Shown here: positions 36,576 through 45,823 of the stretch, piece after piece
Layout of the letters: every line of letters begins with the position of its first letter
Position numbering within the stretch: the stretch's first letter is position 1
Source: Pseudoduganella rivuli
GTDB lineage: Bacteria; Pseudomonadota; Gammaproteobacteria; Burkholderiales; Burkholderiaceae_D
NCBI RefSeq assembly: GCF_009674485.1
Contig: NZ_WKJJ01000004.1
Span: forward strand, 62,001 to 126,000
DNA: 64,000 nt
Reading direction: 5' to 3'
Program-made: the position numbers and the translations under genes
Notes under the pieces: generated by a model
What the model was told of the DNA's origin: nothing
Databases searched by the model: none
The model's input: only the letters and a program-made list of their open reading frames with translations

Positions 36576-38132
36576 ATGGATGGCAGCATGGCGGCGGGGC
36601 ACGACATCGAATGCGATTTACTGGTGGTGGGAGGCGGCATCAATGGCGTGGGCATCGCGCGCGATGCGGCGGGGCGGGGCCTGTGCGTGGTGCTGTGCGA
36701 GAAGGATGACCTGGCGTCGCACACGTCGTCCGCCTCCAGCAAATTGATCCACGGCGGCTTGCGCTACCTCGAATATTACGAATTCGCGCTGGTGCGCAAG
36801 GCGCTGATCGAGCGGGAAGTGCTGCTGCGCAGCGCACCGCACATCATGCGTCCGCTGCGTTTCGTCATGCCGCACCGTGAAGGGTTGCGTCCCGCGTGGA
36901 TGATCCGTGCCGGCCTGTACCTGTATGACTTGCTGGCGCGCCGCGAAATCCTGCCCGGCTCGAAGGGCGTGAATTTGCGCTGCCACCCGGCCGGACGGCC
37001 GCTGAAGCCGGAATTCAAGCGGGGCTTCGTGTATTCCGATGGCTGGGTCGACGATGCGCGGCTGGTGGTATTGAATGCGATGGATGCGTGCCGCAAAGGC
37101 GCGGCGATCCGTACGCGTACGGCGTGTACCGCCTTGCGGCGCGAATCAGGCAGCTGGCTCGCCACCCTGCGCGACAGCGACGGTGGCGAGCAGGTCGTCA
37201 AGGCCCGCTGCGTGGTTAACGCGGCGGGGCCATGGACCATGGACTTGCTGGGCATGGCGCTGCCGGAGCGGGAATCGCGGCCGCTGCGGCTGGTCAAGGG
37301 CAGCCATATCGTCGTACCCCGCCTGTTCGAACATGACCACGCGTACATCTTCCAGCATCCGGATGGCCGCATCGTGTTTTCCATCCCGTACGAACACGAT
37401 TACACGCTGATCGGCACCACCGATCTCGATTACAAGGGCGACCCGGACCAGGTGGCCATCGATGCCGGCGAAGTCGATTACCTGTGCCGCCTGGCTGGCG
37501 AATATTTTGCGCAGCCGATCGCGCCGTCCGACGTGGTGTGGACCTATTCCGGCGTGCGCCCGTTGCTGGAAGATCCGTCCCGCTCCGCCAAGGCGCTGAC
37601 GCGCGATTACCGCTTTTCCGTGGACGACAATGGTGCGCCGCTGGTGAATATTTTCGGCGGCAAGATCACGACGTTCCGCAAGCTGTCGGAGGAAGCGGTG
37701 GACCTGGTGTGCAAGGCGCTGGGCAGTCCGCTGCCGCGGTGGACGGAAAAGGCTTGCCTGCCGGGCGGCGACCTGTATGGCGACACGCCGCAAAATTGCG
37801 CGGTGAAGCGTTACGGCGAGTGGGAGCAGAAGATCAGGGAGATGTACCCGTGGCTGCCGCCGATGCTGGCGGCGCGCTATTGCCGCGCTTATGGCACGCG
37901 CATCCATACCCTGCTGGATGGCCGCGCGTCGCTGCCGGAGCTGGGCGGGGAATTCGCTCCCGGCCTGTACATGGCGGAAATCGCCTACCTGCGGCGCTAC
38001 GAGTGGGCCGTGACGGCTGAAGACATCCTGTGGCGGCGCACCAAGCTGGGCTTGCACACGCCGCCCGACACGGCGGCGCGCCTGGACGCCTGGCTGGCCG
38101 CCAATGCACTCAGCGCGCCCGCATCCGTGTAA
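36576..38132 (+). CDS. glpD: Aerobic glycerol-3-phosphate dehydrogenase
   Basis: A 518-residue FAD enzyme that oxidises glycerol 3-phosphate to dihydroxyacetone phosphate at the inner membrane and passes electrons to quinone. It has the dinucleotide-binding GGGINGVGIARDAAGRG near the start, SSASSKLIHGGLRYLE, and the C-terminal FGGKITTFRKLSE segment. ATG 36576 is chosen, with ATG 36588 possible. No glpF, glpK or glpR is adjacent. Its 3' end overlaps the convergent membrane-protein gene by 23 bases. Confidence 0.95.
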   Translation: MDGSMAAGHDIECDLLVVGGGINGVGIARDAAGRGLCVVLCEKDDLASHTSSASSKLIHGGLRYLEYYEFALVRKALIEREVLLRSAPHIMRPLRFVMPHREGLRPAWMIRAGLYLYDLLARREILPGSKGVNLRCHPAGRPLKPEFKRGFVYSDGWVDDARLVVLNAMDACRKGAAIRTRTACTALRRESGSWLATLRDSDGGEQVVKARCVVNAAGPWTMDLLGMALPERESRPLRLVKGSHIVVPRLFEHDHAYIFQHPDGRIVFSIPYEHDYTLIGTTDLDYKGDPDQVAIDAGEVDYLCRLAGEYFAQPIAPSDVVWTYSGVRPLLEDPSRSAKALTRDYRFSVDDNGAPLVNIFGGKITTFRKLSEEAVDLVCKALGSPLPRWTEKACLPGGDLYGDTPQNCAVKRYGEWEQKIREMYPWLPPMLAARYCRAYGTRIHTLLDGRASLPELGGEFAPGLYMAEIAYLRRYEWAVTAEDILWRRTKLGLHTPPDTAARLDAWLAANALSAPASV

Positions 38133-38886
38133 TCAGCGACCGGGTGGCGAACTGCACGGCCAGTGCGCAGGCAAAGGCCGTGCCGAACGCCTGCAACTCC
38201 GTGCCTGCCTGCAACTGCAGCGACAGCACCAGGCAAAATACGGCAAACGAATAATAGCCGGGCACCATGCCGCGCAACAGCGCGATGGCGAACGCGTTGC
38301 CCTGGCGTGCATGGGAAAAGCCCACCAATACGGTGCTCATGGTCGGGAACATGGCGAAGATGCCGGACAGGCGCGGGCCCATGGCGGCGGCGCCGTAACT
38401 CACTGTCAGCACCAGCGCGGCGGCGGCCGCCATGCGCCACGGCAGGTCGCCGCCGTTGGCGGGCTTGCCGGCCGGGGCGGGCGCCGCGGTTTTTGGAAAC
38501 AGCGCGGGTGTGATCCCCAGCGCCGCCAGGACCAGCGCAAAACATACCGGCACCGGCAGCCGCAGCGTGTTCAGTCCGGCGACGGCCAGCCCATACACGG
38601 CCAGCGCCGCCAGCATGGAGGCCGCGATGCCGGCCCGCATGGCAACGTGCGCATAGGCGACGCTGAACGCCAGCACGGCCAGCACGGCGCTCAGCGTGCC
38701 TTGCGCGGCGCTGGCGGCAAACGCCGGCCCCTGTTCGACCGTCATGGTCAACAGCACGGGACCGGCCACGATGGGGAAGGCCGACAGCCAGCCCGCCACC
38801 GTGGGCCCCCAGCGGCGCCCGGCCAGCGTGACGCCGCCGATCAGCGCCGGCGCAAGGAAGAGTTTCAACAGCAGTGCAGGCGCCAT
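38110..38886 (-). CDS. Small membrane protein with two similar halves
   Basis: A 258-residue very hydrophobic protein with about seven or eight membrane helices. The first half has LSAFPIVAGPVLLTM and the second half LSGIFAMFPTMSTVLVG, each followed by a run of alanine-rich helices, so it looks like an internal duplication. The second half weakly recalls GlpM (a membrane protein beside glpD in pseudomonads), which would fit the neighbour. This is a suggestion from memory; function unknown. Confidence 0.75.
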   Translation of the reverse strand: MAPALLLKLFLAPALIGGVTLAGRRWGPTVAGWLSAFPIVAGPVLLTMTVEQGPAFAASAAQGTLSAVLAVLAFSVAYAHVAMRAGIAASMLAALAVYGLAVAGLNTLRLPVPVCFALVLAALGITPALFPKTAAPAPAGKPANGGDLPWRMAAAAALVLTVSYGAAAMGPRLSGIFAMFPTMSTVLVGFSHARQGNAFAIALLRGMVPGYYSFAVFCLVLSLQLQAGTELQAFGTAFACALAVQFATRSLITRMRAR

Positions 38887-38940
38887 CGCGTATCCCGGAA
38901 AAAGGCGCCAGTGTATGCCTGTCTATACAGGATCGCAATG

Positions 38941-38976
38941 AAAAACGGCGGCGGGGTATTCACCCGGCCGCCGTTA
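38941..38976 (-). terminator. Factor-independent terminator of the POT transporter gene
   Basis: On the minus strand AACGGCGGC pairs with GCCGCCGTT (38967-38975 with 38944-38952), followed at once by a T-run. It starts 18 bases after the stop codon at 38994. Confidence 0.85.
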
Positions 38977-38993
38977 GCTATGCAATGACTGAA

Positions 38994-40502
38994 TTACTTC
39001 ACGCCGTGCATCAACTTGTTGATCAGCGGTGCGATCAGGAACAGCAGGCCGCCGCCGATCATCAGGATCCAGAAGCCCGACGTGTACGCATTCAGCGCGG
39101 TGGCCACCGACATGCCGCTTTCGCCGGAAGCGTGCGACGCGAAGATGCCGGACAGGTTGTTGCCGATACCGGTCGACAAGAACCAGCCGCCCATGCCCAG
39201 GCCCACCAGGCGGGTCGGGGCCAGCTTGGTCACCATCGACAGGCCGATCGGCGACAGGCACAGTTCACCGATCGATTGCAGCGTATACACCATGACCAGG
39301 GTCCAGAACGGGATCTTGCTGTCGGCGCCAACCAGCGCGGACAGCGCGAACCACAGCAGCGCGAAGGCGCTGCCGTTGAGCAGGATGCCCAGGCCGAATT
39401 TACGGGGGATCGACGGATTGGCGTTGCGCTTGGCCAGCATCACCCAGACGGCGGCAACCAGCGGCGCGCAGAAGATGATGGCCAGCGAGTTGAAGATCTG
39501 GAACCACGCGGTCGGGAAGGTCCAGCCGTCGAAGTCGCGCCGCACGATATATTCCGCCAGGAAGGTGAACGACGAGCCTGCCTGTTCGAAGAACATCCAG
39601 AACATGATGTTGAAGGTGAAGATCACCATCATGGCGATGACCTTGTCGCGCGCGACTTTGCCGTTGCGGAAGCCTTCCAGCAGCAGCATGCCGGCCAGGA
39701 TCAGGAACAGCACGGTCAGCACCATTTGCAGCTTCTGGCCGCCCAGCGACAGCAGCAAATAGACCAGCGGGATCACGGCAAAGCAGCCCAGCACCACGTA
39801 GATCACGCGGGCCATGCCCTGTGCCTGCGGATCAGGTGCGCCGATGCCTTTCAGGCCGCCACGGCCGATCTGGAACCAGATCAGGCTGATGATCATGCCG
39901 ACGCCGGCGGCCAGGAACACCACCTTGTACGACGGCATTCCGTCCACGCCGAACACTTTTTCAGCCAGCACCTGGGTCAGCACGGGGGCGATCAGCGCGC
40001 CCGTGTTGATGCCCATGTAGAAGATGGTGAAGCCCGAATCGCGGCGTGTGTCGGACACGCTGTACAGCTTGCCAACCATGGTCGAGATATTCGGTTTGAA
40101 CAGGCCGTTACCCGCGATGATGGTGGCCAGGCCCAGTTTGAAGATGGTCGGGTCGGGAATCGCGATCATGAACAGGCCGGCGGCCATGAATACGGCGCCC
40201 ACCAGGATGGAGCGCTGGTACCCGATCACGCGGTCGGCCACGTAACCGCCAAACAGCGCGGCCGCATACACGAGTGCAAGGTAGGAACCATAGGTCAGAT
40301 TGGCGTCTGCCTGGCCGGCGGCACTGCCGCCGTGGAATTGGGCGACGATATACAGCACCAGCGCCCAGCGAATACCATAGAACGCGAAGCGTTCCCAGAA
40401 TTCGGTCATGAAAAGCATCCACAGTGGGGCGGGGTGGCCCAGCACCTGTTTATACTCAGGCGGCTGGATCTCCGCCGCCTTCTGCATCGTTGCACCGCTC
40501 AT
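38994..40502 (-). CDS. Proton-dependent oligopeptide transporter (POT/PTR family)
   Basis: A 502-residue inner-membrane transporter importing di- and tripeptides with protons. The first helix carries the FWERFAFYGIRWALVLY signature, matching the ExxERFxYY motif in weakened form. GNGLFKPNISTMVG is the second PTR signature. About 14 membrane helices are visible. ATG 40502 is preceded by AGGAGA nine bases upstream; the upstream extension is discounted. Confidence 0.92.
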   Translation of the reverse strand: MSGATMQKAAEIQPPEYKQVLGHPAPLWMLFMTEFWERFAFYGIRWALVLYIVAQFHGGSAAGQADANLTYGSYLALVYAAALFGGYVADRVIGYQRSILVGAVFMAAGLFMIAIPDPTIFKLGLATIIAGNGLFKPNISTMVGKLYSVSDTRRDSGFTIFYMGINTGALIAPVLTQVLAEKVFGVDGMPSYKVVFLAAGVGMIISLIWFQIGRGGLKGIGAPDPQAQGMARVIYVVLGCFAVIPLVYLLLSLGGQKLQMVLTVLFLILAGMLLLEGFRNGKVARDKVIAMMVIFTFNIMFWMFFEQAGSSFTFLAEYIVRRDFDGWTFPTAWFQIFNSLAIIFCAPLVAAVWVMLAKRNANPSIPRKFGLGILLNGSAFALLWFALSALVGADSKIPFWTLVMVYTLQSIGELCLSPIGLSMVTKLAPTRLVGLGMGGWFLSTGIGNNLSGIFASHASGESGMSVATALNAYTSGFWILMIGGGLLFLIAPLINKLMHGVK

Positions 40503-40842
40503 ATGCGGCTCTCCTAATTTTCTGTTTGATAATAAAAAAATATGGGACCAGGCCCAGAAAACGCGCTTGTAGCACGCCTCCAAAAGTCCCGTATCCCAAC
40601 AGGTGCGCCATTGTAATCTACCTTACGCCCATGTCCAGAAAATCGCTCGCTGCAATGCAACATTGTGGATATGCTTGCAACAGAATAGCCAACGCTGATA
40701 GGCGCACGCTATCAATCTGCGGCCCCAAACAACGTTACTTGGCGTATATTGGTGTCGCAGGGTCAACAGTTGCAAAAGGGCACATTCGTCCTGCGATCGG
40801 ACACGCCCTTTACAGTGAATTTGAATAAAGGATGCTCGTATC
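40503..40842. other. Intergenic region between the divergent POT and ppnN genes
   Basis: A 340-base gap with no gene. It holds the ribosome site of the POT gene, an A-run near 40531-40538, and a possible long-armed hairpin TCGCAGG (40755-40761) / CCTGCGA (40790-40796) about 45 bases before ppnN, plus a TATATT string at 40745 that could be a -10 for ppnN. No convincing small gene was seen. A small RNA or leader structure cannot be ruled out. Confidence 0.4.
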
Positions 40843-42213
40843 ATGGAACATGACGTTGTCGATACCCTGATTTCCCCGGAAGGCATGCTGGAGGTGCTGA
40901 CCAAGGCGGAAGTCTCCAAGTTGCTCGATTCCGGCAAGGGCGGGCTTTATAACATCTTCCGTAATTGCGCCCTCGCGGTGCTCAATTGCGGCAGCACTAT
41001 CGACGATGGAAAGGAATTACTGGACCGTTATAAATCGTTTGAAATCGACATCAAGCAGCGTGAGCGCGGCATCAAGCTGGAAATCCGCGGCGCGCCGTCG
41101 ATTGCCTTTGTCGATGGCAAAATGATTAAAGGCATCCACGAACATTTGTTTTCCGTGCTGCGCGATATCGTGTTTGTTTCCAATGAAGTCACGGACAACA
41201 CGAAATTCGATTTGACGCGCACCGACGGCATTACCGACGCGGTATTCCACATCTTGCGCAACGCGGGCGTGCTGAGACCCCATTTGAATCCGAATCTCGT
41301 GGTGTGCTGGGGCGGCCACTCGATCAACCGCACGGAATATAACTATTCGAAGGAAGTGGGTTACCAGCTGGGCCTGCGCGCGCTGGACATCTGCACCGGC
41401 TGCGGCCCGGGCGCCATGAAGGGGCCGATGAAGGGCGCCACCATCGGCCACGCCAAGCAGCGCACGCACCAGGGGCGCTACCTGGGCATTTCCGAGCCGG
41501 GCATCATCGCGGCGGAATCGCCGAACCCGATCGTCAATAGCCTGGTCATCATGCCGGACATCGAAAAGCGCCTGGAAGCGTTTGTCCGCACCGGCCACGG
41601 CATCATCGTGTTCCCCGGCGGCGCCGGCACGGCGGAGGAAATCCTGTATATCCTGGGCATCCTGCTGCACCCGGACAACGCGGGCACGCCATTCCCGCTG
41701 ATCTTCACGGGGCCCGAATCGTCGCGCGACTACTTTGCGCAGATCAACCGCTTCATCGGCACCACCTTGGGCGAGGAAGCGCAGCAGCGCTACAAGATCA
41801 TCGTTGACGATCCGGAACTGGTGGCGCGTGAAATGCAGGCGGGGATCAAGGAAGTGCGCGAATTCCGCAAGGCGCGCAGCGATGCGTATTACTTCAACTG
41901 GGCGTTGCGCATCGACGAGGAATTCCAGCGTCCGTTCGCGCCGACGCACGAAAACATGCGCAACCTGAACCTGCACAAGAACCAGCCGGTGCATTTGCTG
42001 GCGGCGAACCTGCGGCGCGCGTTTTCCGGCGTGGTGGCGGGCAACGTGAAGGAAGACGGCATCCGCGCGATCGAGCAGTATGGCCACTTCGAGCTGCACG
42101 GCGAGACGGAAATCATGGGGCCGATGGATGCGCTGCTGGCGTCGTTCGTGGCGCAGAGCCGCATGAAGCTGGCGGGCAAGGCGTATACGCCTTGCTACAA
42201 GGTGATCCAATAA
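40843..42213 (+). CDS. ppnN: Pyrimidine/purine nucleotide 5'-monophosphate nucleosidase PpnN
   Basis: A 456-residue PpnN (formerly YgdH), which splits nucleoside monophosphates to base and ribose 5-phosphate and is controlled by (p)ppGpp in E. coli. The LOG-like core has the CTGCGPGAMKGPMKGA and FPGGAGTAEE motifs. N- and C-terminal flanking domains and total length match the E. coli enzyme (454). It stands alone, with a hairpin repeat and a strong terminator after it. Confidence 0.94.
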   Translation: MEHDVVDTLISPEGMLEVLTKAEVSKLLDSGKGGLYNIFRNCALAVLNCGSTIDDGKELLDRYKSFEIDIKQRERGIKLEIRGAPSIAFVDGKMIKGIHEHLFSVLRDIVFVSNEVTDNTKFDLTRTDGITDAVFHILRNAGVLRPHLNPNLVVCWGGHSINRTEYNYSKEVGYQLGLRALDICTGCGPGAMKGPMKGATIGHAKQRTHQGRYLGISEPGIIAAESPNPIVNSLVIMPDIEKRLEAFVRTGHGIIVFPGGAGTAEEILYILGILLHPDNAGTPFPLIFTGPESSRDYFAQINRFIGTTLGEEAQQRYKIIVDDPELVAREMQAGIKEVREFRKARSDAYYFNWALRIDEEFQRPFAPTHENMRNLNLHKNQPVHLLAANLRRAFSGVVAGNVKEDGIRAIEQYGHFELHGETEIMGPMDALLASFVAQSRMKLAGKAYTPCYKVIQ

Positions 42214-42220
42214 GGCGCTG

Positions 42221-42254
42221 GCCTGCATGGCGGCTTTGTAAAAGCCGCCCTACG
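42221..42254. repeat. Dispersed hairpin repeat, copy 2
   Basis: GGCGGCTTT (42229-42237) pairs with AAAGCCGCC (42241-42249), flanked by TGCAT and CTACG as in copy 1. It lies 8 bases after the ppnN stop and directly before a terminator. Confidence 0.75.
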
Positions 42255-42294
42255 AAAAACGCCGCCAGGCTTCGCAGCCGGCGGCGTTTTTTTT
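42255..42294. terminator. Bidirectional terminator between ppnN and lysS
   Basis: AAAAACGCCGCC (42255-42266) and GGCGGCGTTTTT (42280-42291) form a long stem with A-run and T-run at either side, so it can end transcripts from both convergent genes. Confidence 0.9.
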
Positions 42295-42312
42295 CGTGGC
42301 CAACCTTGCGGC

Positions 42313-43854
42313 TTAGTCTTCCTTGCGCAAGTGCGGGAACAGCAGTACGTCGCGGATGTTCGGCGAGTCCGTGATGATCATCATCAGGCGGTCGATGCCG
42401 ATGCCGCAGCCGCCGGCCGGCGGCATGCCGTATTCCAGCGCGCGGATGTAGTCGGCGTCGTAGTACATCGCTTCCTCATCGCCGGCATCCTTGGCTTCGA
42501 CTTGCGCCAGGAAGCGGGCCGACTGGTCTTCCGCGTCGTTCAGCTCCGAGAAGCCGTTGGCGATTTCGCGGCCCACCATGAACAGCTCGAAACGCTCGGT
42601 GATGCCCGGACGGGTGTCCGATGCGCGCGCCAGCGGCGATACTTCGACCGGGTAGTCGATGATGTACGTCGGTTCCCACAGCTGGGCTTCGGCGGTTTCC
42701 TCGAACAGCGCCAGTTGCAGCGCGCCCAGGCCCGAGTGCGCGTGCGGCTTGACGCCGAACTTCAGCAATTCGGCCTTGATGAATTCCGCATCGTTCAGTT
42801 GCGCGTCGGTATAGCCGGGCGCGTACTTGTTGATGGCCTGGACGATGGTCAGGCGGTGGAACGGTTTAGCGAGATCCAGTTCGCGGCCGCCATAGGTCAG
42901 CGTTGCGGTGCCGTGGGCGTCGATGGCGGCCTGGCGGATCACGGCTTCCGTGAAGTCCATCAGCCACTGGTAGTCGGTGTAGGCCGCATAGAACTCCATC
43001 ATCGTGAATTCCGGATTGTGGCGGATCGACACGCCCTCATTGCGGAAGTTACGGTTGATTTCAAACACGCGGTCAAAGCCGCCCACCACCAGGCGCTTCA
43101 GGTACAGCTCGGGCGCGATACGCAGGAACATTTGCATGTCCAGCGCGTTGTGGTGGGTAATGAATGGTTTCGCAGCAGCGCCGCCCGGGATCGGGTGCAG
43201 CATCGGCGTTTCCACTTCCATGAAGTCGTTCTTTTCCATGAAGCGGCGGATCGACGACATGGCGGCGGTACGGGCCTTGAACGTGCGGCGCGTTTCCTCG
43301 CTGGTGATCAGGTCCACGTAGCGCTGGCGGTACTTGGTTTCCTGGTCGGCCAGGCCGTGGAACTTGTCCGGCAGCGGGCGCAGCGACTTGGTGATCAGGC
43401 GCAGTTCCGTGACCTTGATGGTCAGTTCGTCGGTCTTGGTCTTGAACAGCGTGCCCTTGACGCCCAGGATGTCGCCCAGGTCGTAGGTGCGCAGGGCGGC
43501 CATGGCTTCTTCGCCGGTGCTGTCCAGCGTGGCGTAGATCTGGATGCGGCCGTCGCAGCGCGGGCCGGAAGCGTCCTGCAAGGTGGCGAAGGCGGCTTTC
43601 TTGCCGGCTTCGCGTTTGAGCATCATGCGGCCGGCCAGCACCACTTCCACGGGAGTGGCTTCCAGTTCTTCGCGGGTCTTGTCGCCGTATTGTGCGGCCA
43701 GGTCGGCAGCCTTGTGTTCAGGCCTGAAGTCGTTCGGGAATGCCACGCCTTTTTCGCGGATCGCGGCCAGCTTGGCGCGGCGCTCGGCGATGATCTTGTT
43801 TTCTTCCTGCGGGATCGCAGGCGCGTCGTTCTGTTCCAGGTTTTCCGTAGTCAT
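42313..43854 (-). CDS. lysS: Lysyl-tRNA synthetase, class II
   Basis: A 513-residue LysRS. It has an OB-fold anticodon-binding domain at the N-terminus, motif 2 near [14 protein letters not shown], and motif 3 [11 protein letters not shown] at the C-terminus. Length is normal. It follows prfB and a HAD gene on the same strand; the prfB-lysS link is common in bacteria. Confidence 0.97.
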   Translation of the reverse strand: MTTENLEQNDAPAIPQEENKIIAERRAKLAAIREKGVAFPNDFRPEHKAADLAAQYGDKTREELEATPVEVVLAGRMMLKREAGKKAAFATLQDASGPRCDGRIQIYATLDSTGEEAMAALRTYDLGDILGVKGTLFKTKTDELTIKVTELRLITKSLRPLPDKFHGLADQETKYRQRYVDLITSEETRRTFKARTAAMSSIRRFMEKNDFMEVETPMLHPIPGGAAAKPFITHHNALDMQMFLRIAPELYLKRLVVGGFDRVFEINRNFRNEGVSIRHNPEFTMMEFYAAYTDYQWLMDFTEAVIRQAAIDAHGTATLTYGGRELDLAKPFHRLTIVQAINKYAPGYTDAQLNDAEFIKAELLKFGVKPHAHSGLGALQLALFEETAEAQLWEPTYIIDYPVEVSPLARASDTRPGITERFELFMVGREIANGFSELNDAEDQSARFLAQVEAKDAGDEEAMYYDADYIRALEYGMPPAGGCGIGIDRLMMIITDSPNIRDVLLFPHLRKED

Positions 43855-43871
43855 TGTGGGTCCAAATAGTT

Positions 43872-44558
43872 TTAATTCGTTTGCAGTTCGGCGGCAAACA
43901 GTGCAGCGATGTCAAGTTCGCTGAAATCGCGGGCAATCGCGATCACGTTGTCGAATTCGGCAAAGGCGCTGGCGGGCAGCGTGGTGGTCAGCACCACCGC
44001 GCGCATGCCGGCGCGGCGCGCCGCTTCCACGCCCAGCGGCGCGTCTTCGAACACGATGGCGTTGGCCGGCGCCACGCCGCAGCGCTCGGCCGCCAGCAGG
44101 AACACGTCCGGATTCGGCTTGCCGCGCGCCACGTCGGCCGCGCCGACCACGGCGTTGAAATGCTTGCGCAAATCCAGGCCGTCCAGCGTGAACGTGATGT
44201 TGTCGTTCGGCGCGGCGGTGGCCACGGCCAGCGCGACACCTTGCTGCTTTGCCTTGGCGATCAGTTCCATGAAACCTTCGACGGTCTTCAGGTGCGGCGC
44301 GTACAGTTCGCGGTACAGCGATTCTTTTTCCTCGTCGAGGTGCTTCGCTTCTTCCTTCGTGTACGGCTTGCCGAAGTACGTGCTCATGATTTCATGGCTC
44401 TGGCGGCCGGCCGTATCACGGAAGAACGCGTCCGCGTCCAGCACCATGTCGCGGCGGGCAAAGAATTCCAGCCAGGACTTCATGTGGAAGTCCATGTTGT
44501 CGACAATGGTGCCGTCCATGTCGAAGATAAAGGCGCGGCGGCCGTTCTGTTCGCTCAT
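43872..44558 (-). CDS. HAD-family phosphatase (beta-phosphoglucomutase-like)
   Basis: A 228-residue HAD hydrolase: [10 protein letters not shown] (nucleophile aspartate), a helical cap, ATAAPNDN (motif II position, here threonine-rich), GKPNPDVFL (lysine) and [11 protein letters not shown] (motif IV). It is of the subfamily containing phosphoglycolate phosphatase and beta-phosphoglucomutase; the substrate cannot be told. It sits three bases after prfB and 17 before lysS, so it shares their operon. Confidence 0.88.
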   Translation of the reverse strand: MSEQNGRRAFIFDMDGTIVDNMDFHMKSWLEFFARRDMVLDADAFFRDTAGRQSHEIMSTYFGKPYTKEEAKHLDEEKESLYRELYAPHLKTVEGFMELIAKAKQQGVALAVATAAPNDNITFTLDGLDLRKHFNAVVGAADVARGKPNPDVFLLAAERCGVAPANAIVFEDAPLGVEAARRAGMRAVVLTTTLPASAFAEFDNVIAIARDFSELDIAALFAAELQTN

Positions 44559-44561
44559 TGC

Positions 44562-45666
44562 TTATACGCCCTGTTTCAGCGAAGCGGAAATGAAGTCGTC
44601 CAGGTCGCCGTCCAGCACGTTTTTCGTGTTGCCCGTCTCGAAGCCGGTACGCAAGTCCTTGATGCGGGACTGGTCCAGCACGTACGAGCGGATCTGGTGG
44701 CCCCAGCCCACGTCGGTCTTCGAATCTTCCAGCTTTTGCTGCTCGCTCATGCGCTTGCGCAGTTCCAGTTCGTACAGCTTGGCCTTCAGCATTTCCATCG
44801 CTTCGGCCTTGTTGCGGTGCTGCGAGCGGTCGTTCTGGCACTGCACGACAATCCCGGACGGGCCGTGCGTCAGGCGCACCGCGGAGTCGGTCTTGTTAAT
44901 GTGCTGGCCGCCGGCGCCCGATGCGCGGTACGTGTCGATGCGCAGGTCGGCCGGGTTGATTTCGATATCGATCGAATCGTCGACTTCCGGATACACGAAC
45001 AGCGACGTGAACGACGTGTGGCGGCCGTTGGCCGAGTCGAACGGCGATTTGCGGACCAGGCGGTGCACGCCGGTCTCGGTGCGCAGGAAACCGTACGCGT
45101 GGTCGCCCTCGACCTTGATGGTGGCGGTCTTGATGCCGGCCACCTCGCCGTCGGACTGTTCCAGCACTTCGGCCTTGAAGCCCTTGCGCTCGCAATAGCG
45201 CAGGTATTGGCGCAACAGCATCGACGCCCAGTCCTGCGCCTCGGTACCGCCGGCGCCGGCCTGGATATCGATGAAGCAGTTGTTCGGGTCCATCGGATTG
45301 TTGAACATCCGGCGGAATTCCATGCCTTCGATGACTTTTTTGGTTTCTTCCGCGTCCAGGACCAGCGCTTCCAGCGTATCGTGGTCGCCTTCTTCCTTGG
45401 CCATGGCGAACAGGTCGCTCATGTCGCGCAAGTCCTGGTCGGCCTTCTCCAGGGTCAGCACGATGGCTTCCAGCGCTTTCTTTTCGCGGCCCAGGTCCTG
45501 GGCGCGTTTGGGGTCATTCCAGACGTTGGGGTCTTCCAGTTCCCCGTTTACCTGCTCGAGTTTCTCCGACTTGACAGTGAAGTCAAAGATACCTCCGAAG
45601 TTCGGCTTCGCGGGTCGTCAGATCGGCGAGCAGGGCGGAGAGGGCATTGATGCGTTCGGCTTCCAT
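44562..45666 (-). CDS. prfB: Peptide chain release factor 2, with programmed +1 frameshift
   Basis: RF2 reads UGA and UAA stop codons. ATG 45666 opens 27 codons ending in a UGA at 45585-45583; after skipping one base the other frame runs to 44562, giving about 367 residues (E. coli 365). The main frame has the [10 protein letters not shown] segment, the anticodon-like SPF and the catalytic GGQ in [12 protein letters not shown]. First gene of a minus-strand operon with the HAD gene and lysS. Confidence 0.97.
45583..45596 (-). promoter_or_regulatory. RF2 programmed frameshift site
   Basis: On the minus strand GGAGG is followed by TAT, CTT and TGAC: an internal Shine-Dalgarno-like element three bases before the slippery CTT and the in-frame TGA. 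This is the conserved arrangement by which low RF2 levels raise frameshifting and RF2 synthesis. Confidence 0.95.
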
Positions 45667-45823
45667 CTTATGGTCTTCTTCGTTGTGAAATCAAACCTTG
45701 GATTATACCTCACGCGGGGCGTATCCCGGGAGCGAACCGGCATCTTCCTGGCATGTTTTCGCTTGAACGGCGGTTAACTTGGCCGTATCATCGCGCTCAA
45801 CCTTTTGCCAAGTGGACAAACCC

